A stretch of DNA of 64,000 bases from Phallus indusiatus (taxonomy: Eukaryota; Basidiomycota; Agaricomycetes; Phallales; Phallaceae): NCBI GenBank assembly GCA_027605045.1, contig JAQFWX010000079.1, positions 1-64,000 on the forward strand, given 5' to 3'. The position numbers and the translations under genes were made by a program. The notes beneath the pieces were generated by a model. The model was not told the DNA's origin, made no database searches, and was given only the letters and a program-made list of their open reading frames with translations. Position 1 is the first letter of the stretch. Every line of letters begins with the position of its first letter. Shown one piece after another: positions 36,692 to 45,777 of this stretch.

Positions 36692-36980
36692 TAGCCTCGA
36701 GACCAGGCCGCGTGACAGCTTCACCTCCCCGGCTCCTTTTGGAAGGTGGAGAAGCGTCGCGAGGGGAGGTTCCGCTGTATGAGGCCTGGCACAAATTACA
36801 TTGGCACCCCTGGTGACACCCCAAATGTCACACGTCCGGGGTCCATCTTCAGCCGCCTCCCAGACTATTTTCACTTTTTCTCTCAATCCTCTTGTAAAAT
36901 ACTACTCATATTTAGGTCGAAATATAATTCTAATATACAAATAAATCGGAATGAGTCTTTTTTTTTCAAAAAAACGCGAT
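36692..36980 (+). repeat. Left terminal inverted repeat
   Basis: Pairs with 37533-37822 in reverse orientation. It contains a palindromic CTCGAG near the tip and ends with a T-run, an A-run and CGCGAT. Short open frames in it are mirror copies in the two arms and should not be annotated as genes. Confidence 0.9.
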
Positions 36981-37102
36981 CCTGCAACGTCTCTTACGTA
37001 CAATTATTCGCGTTCAAACCAACAGCCCGAAAACCCCAGGAGCAAAATGTTTTGGCCTGTAAACGCGTTTATTTTTGTCTCTAAAAGAAATGAAATACTA
37101 AC

Positions 37103-37391
37103 CTGATCTTCCTCCAGGACATTCAACGGTGAGAGAACTAGGACCGGCTTACCAGTAACCAGTCCTGGCAGCACAAAGCAAAGAGACTTTCCAGAGCCAG
37201 TCCGGGACAACAAGGATGATGTTTTCTTTGTTTAGTAGTCTTAACGCCATGTCAATCTGCCATGGCTTAGGAGTGAACAGCAAGCGTTGTTGACACTTTT
37301 CCTCCAGAGTCTGCCATGCACCATCGTCTACTGTAGTATCATGGGGTATGTTTGGCTGAATGTTTTCGGAGATCGTTCCTTGCTTATCCAT
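37103..37391 (-). pseudogene. RecQ-like DNA helicase fragment inside the transposon
   Basis: Minus-strand reading gives a start segment with CQQRLLFTPKPWQIDMALRL, then, after a one-base frame shift near 37205-37211, RTGSGKSLCFVLPGL (Walker A, helicase motif I) and PVLVLSPLNVLEEDQV (motif Ia). Both are typical of the RecQ/superfamily-2 N-terminus. It stops at a plausible GT donor at 37102, and none of the later motifs (DEAH box, motifs III-VI) is present. It cannot be an active helicase. The frame shift lies next to a CCC run and may be a sequencing error. Confidence 0.75.
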
Positions 37392-37532
37392 ATCGAAGAT
37401 TGCGTCTGGTAAATTGTCAATTAATGGTCAGGAATGTTGAGGGCAAGTGCTGAGACGGAGGAAGTGAAGAAAAAGTGGTGGTAGCGGCTTCAGGACAGCT
37501 TTGCGGATTTTTCTGAGAACTGTGACGTGTTC

Positions 37533-37822
37533 ATCGCGGTTTTTTTGGAAAAAAAAGACTCATTCCGATTTATTTGTATATTAGAATTATATTTCGACCT
37601 AAATATGAGTAGTATTTTACAAGAGGATTGGGAGAAAAAGTGAAAATAGTCTGGGAGGCGGCTGAAGATGGACCCCGGACGTGTGACATTTGGGGTGTCA
37701 CCAGGGGTGCCAATGTAATTTGTGCCAGGCCTCATACAGCGGAACCTCCCCTCGCGACGCTTCTCCACCTTCCAAAAGGAGCCGGGGAGGTGAAGCTGTC
37801 ACGCGGCCTGGTCTCGAGGCTA
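37533..37822 (-). repeat. Right terminal inverted repeat
   Basis: Reverse complement of the left arm with about three differences (one C/T substitution near the middle, and changes in the inner T and C runs). Confidence 0.9.
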
Positions 37823-37831
37823 CAAATTCAG
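37823..37831. repeat. Right target site duplication (9 bp)
   Basis: CAAATTCAG, identical to 36683-36691. Confidence 0.85.
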
Positions 37832-38255
37832 AATTCAGGGCAACTCCACATGCATGACGTAATCATATACACTAAAAAAAAAAAATTCGCCGAGCCATGT
37901 GCGTGTGTGTTCGTTTGCGTCATTCTCTTTATCTTATTTTTATTTTTTATTTTGTAAGACAACCCACCATCCCATCTTTTCGAGGGCGAACGAGCGCGCG
38001 GAACACCGTATAACCGTGTAATACCGTGCCATATCCTATCATACCGTGTAATTCCAGGTCCACCAGGTCCACCCAGGTCCCCAATATCAATATCAATCCC
38101 ACATGCCATTGGGAGCTAAATATGCCATCTCCCGCGATCGTTTTCTGATCCTAAACCCTCTTAAACAACTCTCCGCTTACAAGTCTTTGTACTCCCCATA
38201 CCCTTCTACACCCTGTACATCCACTTTTATACACCGCGCACGATCGTCGACGAGA

Positions 38256-39193
38256 ATGAACGGCTCTGCTTTTTCTTCTGGTGATCATCCTCTTGCGAGA
38301 CTTTTGTCTTCTAATGCGCAGTGGGCTAGGGATGTTAAACTTGATGATAAGGGATTTTTTGAGGAGAGTGCGAAGGGGCAGCAGCCTAAGGTACGTCGTC
38401 GTGCTCATGTTTTGTTTTTATTTTATTCTTAAAACGAAGTTTTCTTGTTAGGTTCTTTGGATAGGTTGCGCGGATTCGAGAGTTCCGGAGAGTGTTATCA
38501 CTGCATCAGCACCCGGAGACATTTTTACGCACCGGAATATAGCTAATCAGTTCCCTGTTGGTGATATTTCGGCGGAGTCTGTGTTGGAATACGCTGTTGG
38601 TGCTTTGGGTGTTTCACACGGTGAGTAAAAGCAGCCATTTTTTTTTCTTGTTGGGATGTGTGTGCAATGTGCGAACTGTTGTTTTTTTTGGGGGAATTTC
38701 TAGTTATTGTGGCGGGGCATACCAATTGTGGAGGTGCTGCTGCTGCTCTGAACGCGGCTCAGACGGGGCCTCATCCGCCTCCTTCCGAGACTTCGTTACA
38801 AAAGTGCGTTTTGCGTTTGTGTGGTGGTGTTTATCCTCATTATCCGGGTTACTGATTTTTTTTAATATTCAGATGGCTGGTCCCTCTTATTCAACGTGTT
38901 GTCGCTATGAACATCGACTCCGACGTTTCTCACAGCGATGCGCTTCTCGCTGTTGTCAAAGAGAATGTCAAGATGCAGGTAAGTAAAAATAAAATCACTT
39001 TTGGTTTCGGAGTGTACAAATGCAAATGGTTGATTGATTTTATTTGTAGATTGAGAATATTCTTAAGACTGATACCATTAAGAATCCACCTCGAACGCTT
39101 TATATCCATGGTTGGGTGTACGGTCTTGCGACCGGTCTTATCGAAGATCTTCAACTTACCCAGGTTATCAATCCATCTACTATTACTAATTAA
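38256..39193 (+). CDS. Beta-class carbonic anhydrase
   Basis: Five exons (38256-38390, 38452-38620, 38704-38803, 38873-38978, 39050-39193) sum to 654 nt, 217 residues. Zinc ligands and catalytic pair are visible: Cys and Asp-Arg in VLWIGCADSRVPE, and His and Cys in GHTNCGG. The family interconverts CO2 and bicarbonate, supplying bicarbonate for carboxylation and CO2 sensing. The C-terminal exon carries HGWVYGLATGLIEDL. The same frame is open upstream to an ATG at 38103; that longer form would add 51 residues rich in Ser, Arg and hydroxylated residues without many acidic ones, compatible with a mitochondrial presequence. I give the shorter start because it begins at the conserved region. It converges with the SDR gene, 106 bp apart. 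Confidence 0.95.
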
Positions 39194-39299
39194 TCTAAAT
39201 TTTAGATACATATCATTACACATTTTGGATATCTCACTTTTTGGACGTGAAACCGTATTATTGTATACATATATATATACCTATACCAATTCAACCGGT

Positions 39300-40483
39300 T
39301 TAACCACGCCCAAGCACGATCATAACATAATAAATCAACGCAAGAGCCCATCGACGAGGTAAGCACATTAAAAAAGTAAACAAAAACCATTTGTTTCCGT
39401 CAAAGATGTATTTCGGTGGATGAGGTTGTAAAATTTTGGGGATAACGGATTCGGCGAATTTGTGTCCTGACATGCAGTTTCGGCGGGAGGCTTTGACACG
39501 GTTTTGAATGGATTTAACGAAATCAAAATTAATATTAGGCGCAGAGGAAGAGGAAGAGGAAAAGGAGGAAAAGGAGGGGATGGGAGAGGAGGAGGAGTAG
39601 ATTGAGTTTGATGGAGGAGTGTAGTTTGTAAAGTTGTTGCATAGATTAGATTCGACTGAACCTGGTTCGAGAAGGATAATTGAGATGTTGAACGGGCGAC
39701 ATTCCATTTCGAGAACTTCTGTTAGAACGCGGACGGCTGCTTTTGAGCTTTCGTATATTCCGGCCCAGGGTGTTGGTCTGCCAAAAAAGAAGACGGGGGT
39801 TTATTTGGGGTTTGGGGTTTCTCTTAGTTTTTTAAACTTACATGTATCCGGCTATTGAGCCTACGTTGACGATGGTTCCTTGTCGGCATTTTGCCATGTA
39901 TGGTACGACTGCGCGGCAGATGCGTAACATTGAGACTACGTTTACGTCTAGGACTGTTTTAAAATGGTCTGGTGTGTTGTGTATTAAAGGACCTTGACAA
40001 AATTTTTCCGGAAATCAATGAGTAAAATGACTACACAGTGAAAAAGGTTGTTAACCCCTACCTGTGGAATAAGTTCCGGCATTATTAATAACAAGGTCAA
40101 GTCTTCCTTCATTCTCAAATAAATCTTTAAGCGTTTCTTCTATCTGATGATCGTTTGTTACTTCTAGGATATTTTTTCGTATGTTCGTTGGGTGAGTGAG
40201 CTCGGACATTGCTTCGAGTGAACGGGCGGTTGCGTATACTATGAATCCGCGGCGTAAAAGACTTTGACATCTGCGGGAAAGGAATACACGTGTACAGTAT
40301 ATATGTGTTTGCTTAAGTAGTGGTTGTAGGAACTTACAGATGAAAACCTATTCCACCATTCGATGCACCAGTTACGAAAGCGACTTTTGACGTCGACGAT
40401 GACTCTGAGTTGGAGTCGTCGGGTGATTCGTGTGTCGCCGCACTTGACCGTGACTTGGATTCGGACTCGAAGGATTTGGACAT
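39300..40483 (-). CDS. Short-chain dehydrogenase/reductase, AYR1-like
   Basis: Four exons (40338-40483, 40062-40270, 39842-39992, 39300-39777) sum to 984 nt, 327 residues. After a serine-rich leader come VAFVTGASNGGIGFHL (dinucleotide-binding TGxxxGxG), NNAG in LDLVINNAGTYSTG, the serine strand GTIVNVGSIAGY, and the active-site YESSK. PGSVES follows. The C-terminal part has a serine-rich insertion and ends in a hydrophobic stretch (WFLFTFLMCL and LALIYYVMIVLG) that could anchor it in a membrane. The closest family by layout is the 1-acyldihydroxyacetone-phosphate reductase (Ayr1) group of ER and lipid droplets, acting with NADPH; the substrate is inferred. Confidence 0.9.
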
Positions 40484-40727
40484 GATGATGAGGAAGAGGA
40501 TAATGAGATAACGATGGTGTATTGGGGGCGTTCTGTTATAGCATTATTTGTATCGTTTTAAACGAAATGAAAAATGACGAAGTTCGTGCCAATACGGTCA
40601 GCATGTATAGTTTATTCAAACTGATCGGCTTTGCGGCGTTTAAAGAAAAAAATTGTGTCACGGCGTCACATATCACTCGCTTTCGTGACTCCCATAGACA
40701 ATTTAAGAATGCAAACTTTCGCTGTGA
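40484..40727. promoter_or_regulatory. Bidirectional promoter SDR / kinase-like gene
   Basis: 244 bp between divergent start codons. No strong TATA box or repeated motif was seen. The kinase-like gene's start is less certain, so the interval may be longer. Confidence 0.45.
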
Positions 40728-41709
40728 GTGTTCGGCTATACAATGTTAAATATACTGAGATTGCAGTCTCTGAACGCCTTTTCACATGTTACTGTTCAAA
40801 ATCTCATCTCTAATAATGACGCTGTCTCCCATCAAACGTTCCACAGAGGAGTTATCAAGCCCGGAAAGCATGTTTCGTTCACGCATAAAGAACACATACG
40901 ACCAGATGGTCTCTATCCTGTGCGTCCGAAATCTACACTCCCGCCACCCGGCGACATCCACCTCCAAATCACATTGGGAGAAAAACTGGGGCGGGGGAGA
41001 GTCGGCACAGTCTATGCCGCGAGTGTACTCAATCCGACTAATATTGAATTGCCACCTTTGGCGGTCAAATTATCTCGTCCTAAGAGGTCCGTGAATATGG
41101 CGCAAGAAGCATGGTTCTACGAGGAACTTGAGCAGTTGCAAGGTGCTGTTGTTCCGCGATGTTATGGTTTATTTCAGGCGCGGTTAAGTGATGGTTCTCG
41201 TCCGCTGACATGGGACAAGTATAAAGATCGAGAAGATGGTATCGAATCAGACCACGAAGAAGATGATCGGGAAGATTATGAGAAGGACGTTCCTGGTCAA
41301 GGACGACTTCTCTCGATACTTGTCTTAGAACGGCTTGGGTCTCACATGCCAATAGGACAACCCATGGATGCAATCAGGTAGGTAATTCATTTGGTCTTTC
41401 CTTATGTTTTCTAATTAATGCATTCTTCGGATTAGAAAAGACGTATACGAGCTTTATGATGATTTGGCACACTTTGGTATTGAGGTGCTTGACAGAAGAC
41501 ATGCTAACATTTTATCGGCACGTGAAGATGACTCTTCCGGCGTTGTATGTCCTCTTCATCATTATGTGCACAGTTGGCGATTGGTGGATTTGGAGTTGGC
41601 TCGGAAGCAAAATGCTAATCTGTGGTACATGAGTAGTGCAAATGACTCATGGTTGTCAATATTATTCGATAATCTGGTTGATGGTTGTATTGTGGAACCT
41701 TGGGCATAA
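40728..41709 (+). CDS. Protein kinase-like fold protein, probably inactive
   Basis: Two exons (40728-41377, 41436-41709) sum to 924 nt, 307 residues. LGEKLGRGRVGTVYAA is a glycine-rich loop and LAVKLSRP supplies a VAIK-type lysine. An acidic insertion rich in Asp/Glu/Arg follows, then LLSILVLERLG as hinge. Where the catalytic loop should be, the sequence is IEVLDRRHANIL: the Asn is kept but the HRD order is altered. WRLVDLELA stands where DFG would be. The protein is also short after this point. Such small kinase-like proteins are expanded in basidiomycetes; substrates are unknown and catalysis is doubtful. The start ATG is the first in frame and gives a leader with no clear conservation. Confidence 0.72.
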
Positions 41710-43025
41710 TTTTTTCCCCTAAATATGACGACATTATATACGCATTTATCACGATATATGTTTTTTTTTGGTTTTGTGAATCTCGATACATATTTAAATG
41801 AAATCATGTACTACATGATCCAAATTCTACGAGTCTGTGGGTGGTCACTTGGTAGCTTGTGACGACGCAACTGAATTGAACATATAAAAGAACCCCCCCC
41901 CAAAAAAAAAAACTCAAATCTCTTTCCCTGCTGTACATACATACCAAGCTGATCCACTCTTTGTCGATGCTGACTGTGAATACGTCAACTCGAGGAATAT
42001 GCACAAATAAAATGGGCAAGTAAAAAAGGGAGTCACGGTGTGGCAAAGTCGGCACGGTACGTTAGTTATTTACACGATACCGGTTTTCGAACTATTTTCC
42101 TAATTCTCCACCTTCTTTCCACCTTCTTCAAGGATAAAGACGGTCCGAGCCTTCCAAGTTAACGCAACCCCCGGTCGGCTATTATCTATAAAGAACTAGA
42201 CTTGGACTATCCTTATTTTTTTCGTGATGGCACCCCAATTTCCGATGCTCCTCCCCCAGTGGGTGTCGTGCTTGCGACAATCGAGGTTGCCCCCGATCAA
42301 CGTCAGCCACACGAGTCTTGGCGAACGGAGTATTACCTACAATTCTCGGCGTCCGCATGTTAGATAGGATCGTCAAAGACTGACCGACGAATTTTCTCAA
42401 ACCGGAGTGGGGAAAGAATATGGTTAGATGGGAGGGACTAAGAGATGGTCAAATGCACCGAGGTGCAACGACAACGGCGAGGGCAACCGTTCACCAACTC
42501 CCGACCCAATTTTACACCCAATAAGGGCATTCCACGACACCGATCGAACAACGACGAAAGCTTCAGTTACTTTCGCGTCTCTTTGATCAAGCTACTCATT
42601 TTCAGCTTACCATCCGAGGAAACTAAATCATGAGCAGATTCATTGGACACAACCGGTGCAGGAATCTTTATGAATTAAAAACTGGACTGAGACTCATAAC
42701 AACGCTTTTAGCATTATGTTAATGTGAGCAAAAAATTGAGATAGCCTTGACGCTATAGTAGTGCGCTTCGACGTCTCAAATTTCTCCTTTCTTGTACTTC
42801 AAGAGGTTTTATGTATACAATAAATGATTTTCAGGGTAAAACAGGTATAGATAATCATTGTGGCACAGACATATCAACTTTTCAGCAGACAGGATTATCA
42901 ATTCCTTCTTATTCTGACAGTCCTGATCTTGAGGAATTGATCTAAAGCGTTGATATCGTTATTCAAACACCGAAAGAAGATTAACATCAAATCATACCGT
43001 ATTATAGTGAGAGATCGAGTCAATT
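41710..43025. other. Spacer, no supportable gene
   Basis: Homopolymers (C-run then A-run at about 41887-41910) and short frames only. The interval 42120-42420 has somewhat higher GC content and might be an old repeat, but I cannot identify it. Confidence 0.45.
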
Positions 43026-43172
43026 CTACAGCCCGGGCTCACATTTACCAAGGAATTCGTTGCAAACCTTGTCTGGAGGACATTCATTAGGGCAGGATCT
43101 AGCCATGGCAGACGTCGTGAATAAAGTGAGAGCAAGAGTAATAGCGAAGAAAGTAGAGCGGATGAATTGCAT
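43026..43172 (-). CDS. Small secreted cysteine-containing peptide
   Basis: A single-exon gene of 48 codons. The first 24 residues are a textbook signal peptide: MQFIRS, a hydrophobic core of Phe/Ala/Leu/Ile/Thr, and cleavage expected after TSAMA. The mature part is about 24 residues with four cysteines in the pattern C-x3-C-x5-C-x6-C, ending EPGL. A TATA box (TATAAAAA) sits about 87 bp upstream of the ATG on the same strand. The frame runs further upstream to 43271, but that extension would put the signal peptide inside the protein. Four cysteines suggest two disulphides. The family is unknown; fungal effectors and signalling peptides look like this, but no role is shown. Confidence 0.65.
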   Translation of the reverse strand: MQFIRSTFFAITLALTLFTTSAMARSCPNECPPDKVCNEFLGKCEPGL

Positions 43173-43258
43173 GATCAAAATGCCGTTGGGAAGAGATTGC
43201 AAGCAGACAAATTGATTTGATGGGTTAAAGCTGGTAATGTATCGTGTTTCCGTACGCA

Positions 43259-43266
43259 TTTTTATA
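43259..43266 (-). promoter_or_regulatory. TATA box of small secreted peptide gene
   Basis: TATAAAAA on the minus strand, about 87 bp before the ATG at 43172. Confidence 0.6.
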
Positions 43267-44468
43267 TGCATTTGGGAGTGTTATCTCTGCTTGTCCGAAT
43301 GACGCCGCGTACCCCTATAGTATGGCCGGGCAGATGTTTAGCGAAATTGGCGAAATTTGTACATAATATTAACATTCACATGAATCTGTTTTATTCGGGA
43401 AGTAACCCCGATGAGCCTGCTATCAATTGAATCAAATGGCCGATGAGCGTTCAAAGAACGCCTTGATATTTTAAGGAAGTCGTGGCACCGAGCTTGAAGC
43501 AACAAGCTTATGACAAAATTTTTGCCGCAGATGGGACCGAATCTTGAGTGCTTCAGTTGCTGGATGAACACTGTAGTCAACTTGACGTTACCGATTAGTC
43601 CTTCATACTGAGGCATCTGGAAGCTAGCGCATACAGGCTAATAACTTTGGAGTCACTAGTCACCGGTCATTTGCCGTTGAAGATTTGTTTATCAAACTCC
43701 AGAACGGTCTACTTGATCTAGCCGGTGCCGGTAAACAGTGAACGTTTGAACCGTAATCTAGCGAGTCGGACGCGTCCACTATGAACCGGATCTAGCGATC
43801 GCTATCTAGCGGACTCACACAACCGGGTTCAAAATAAAATTCTATTCAACTCGTTGTTATGGGTATGTATTCCACTTTCATCAGCCATATTGTCCCTGTT
43901 ATACAATGGAATTTATGCGGTCATATTACATACGTACATACCAATGCAGTTTAAGAAAAATGATTTACATATCACTTTCTCGAAGCTTTCCCTTTTTATC
44001 ATGCCATGAATCTCACCATTATTCTCAATTGACACGTGGTACAACACTGAGAAAATGATTCCGGCGGCGTCATAAGCACTTGAATGTGAGATCTAGTCGC
44101 CGGTGGTCAAGCGAATCCAGCCTGACCGAGGAAAGCCGTAACCCTAGCTGCAGATTGTGGAGTGTGTTTGATGTTAGATAACATATGTTGAGTACACGTT
44201 TCAGCGGGAGCTTTAGATTGTGCTCTAATATCAGGGTCGGAAAATGCTACCGTCGCACACATGAACACGAATTATCATCAGTTTTTTTGCGGCACATTTT
44301 GTACCATGGGATTCTTCGAATTTATTTTGAAGATCGTTCAGACAATTTATCACTACGAGCCTTGAAAATTCTTCTAACTTCAATTCATTCTATATCGACA
44401 TCTTATACTTGCTAAAGAAACATAACGATTGAGAAGAAAACCGGAAATTGTGATTCGAAGCGTTGATG
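43267..44468. other. Spacer, no supportable gene
   Basis: No recognisable frame. Around 43745-43815 the motif TCTAGCG or its relatives occurs several times within 70 bp, including a palindromic GCGATCGC. Confidence 0.45.
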
Positions 44469-44992
44469 TTACGGGGGCAACTTTTTCGAGCTGCGGGTGG
44501 TAGTACTAGTGCAAATGCGTCGGATCGTTACTGGAATACGTCCCTCGTTGATTAGTTCCCTCACTTTTAAGTACCTTCGGAGGCGAACGTACGAGATCTT
44601 TTCATTGGGACAGGCAACCCAAACTGAGCGAATGGGATCGGTACCTGCTGTTACACATGCCGCACCGTACCATTGTCCAATGGAAGATGTAGGTGTACAA
44701 CCGGCGGTATTGTGCACGGAGAATCGTTGATCGTTTGAGATTTCCAAAACCTCGATTTGAGGCCAATCTGTATGAAAAAATATTTGGTAATGTTTCAAGG
44801 AAAATAAAAGATGCGATGGTGCCTACTGAAATTGACGGCCGTTTCGACGCATTGGTTGCATCCGATACGATATTCATCGATTGGAGAGCCGTCACACTGC
44901 TCATTGTTGCTTTCGTAAAACTTGACAAGAGTAGGTGTGACGAAGGTTTGGAGCGAGAATAATAGGGTGAACAAGAGAGGTTTGGCGTGCAT
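44469..44992 (-). CDS. Small secreted protein, unknown family
   Basis: Two exons (44827-44992 and 44469-44767) sum to 465 nt, 154 residues. MHAKPLLFTLLFSLQTFVTP is a signal peptide. The mature protein has VKFYESNNEQCDGSPIDEY, CNQC, then NTAGCTPTSSIGQWYGAAC and SVWVACP, giving seven spaced cysteines before a basic tail that includes one more. The spacing resembles small secreted proteins found in multi-copy sets in agaricomycetes, as far as I can judge without a search. A TATA box lies 61-67 bp upstream of the start. The basic tail after the last conserved cysteine might instead be removed by an intron I did not see. Confidence 0.7.
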
Positions 44993-45052
44993 GACGAACT
45001 CGGATTTGAAAAAGCACGGGAGAGTGAAGACGAAAGAACATATTCGAGGAGG

Positions 45053-45059
45053 ATTTATA
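45053..45059 (-). promoter_or_regulatory. TATA box of small secreted protein gene
   Basis: TATAAAT on the minus strand, 61-67 bp before the ATG at 44992. Confidence 0.6.
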
Positions 45060-45725
45060 GGCTGCGGTGATCGCCAATACTGGAACAATGAGCAAACCGA
45101 AGTTGCCATGTTCTCGAAATTCTTTACGCCCTCTTGAACTTTGAATGTAGGTCGCAGTTCCTTAGGTGTCGAGTTTCGAGGATTTACACGAGTTTCGAAG
45201 GCGCTAGATTTGAAACAAGACTAAGGAGAAGACTAATTTCAGGAAATGACCCGACTCACAAAAAAATGGGGTGTTTGACAATAATATCCGATGTTTGAAC
45301 AAGTCGACAGCAGGATACAAGTTTCGCAATGGTCAATCAATACCAATAAGAAACCGTGACTCTTTGAAAATGTTGTATATAGTATAAAATGTAGCATCAG
45401 GTCTTTTGAGGTCGAGACTCTGCAAAGGTTCGGATGTGCTATGTACCGGTCCGGTTGGATAAATTACGAATCCAGGATAAGAATTTGGGACAAAGGCGCG
45501 TGATATTTTTCAAAATGTCTAGCACATTCATTGCCTGAAACAAGCTTGAGAAGCAAGAGGCACTGAGGCAGGTGTCAGATGTGGCAGAAGGGATCCTTAT
45601 GGACGTGTTTTTCGAGTCACGCGTCACGAATCACGCTGTCACAGAACCTTCCCTCATCCGATGACCATGGTTCTTCTCGGAGAATGCTCGCGTCATGACA
45701 CAAATGTATATGGTCATTTCTACGG

Positions 45726-45733
45726 TATATAAA
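45726..45733 (+). promoter_or_regulatory. TATA box of SGNH hydrolase gene
   Basis: TATATAAA about 45 bp before the ATG at 45778. Confidence 0.55.
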
Positions 45734-45777
45734 CTCGATATAAAGAAGGATCAGGTAATGCGAGCGAAACTGATACT

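Larger units (their letters stand above)
36692..37822. mobile_element. Non-autonomous Mutator-like element carrying a RecQ-like fragment
   Basis: A 1131-bp element bounded by long terminal inverted repeats, 36692-36980 and 37533-37822 (about 290 bp, beginning TAGCCTCGAGACCAGG), which differ at about three positions by eye. A perfect 9-bp target duplication flanks it. Long inverted repeats plus a 9-bp duplication fit the Mutator superfamily. No transposase is encoded. The 552-bp interior holds part of a RecQ-type helicase gene on the minus strand, so the element resembles a Pack-MULE, a non-autonomous element with captured gene sequence. Near-identity of the arms suggests recent movement. A RecQ-containing relative of a larger autonomous element is an alternative explanation. 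Confidence 0.85.

Noticed and set aside
36746..37084. Open frame in the left arm of the element, repeated at 37490-37768 on the other strand
   Set aside because: The two frames are the same sequence in the two inverted arms; they are a by-product of the repeat, not a gene family.
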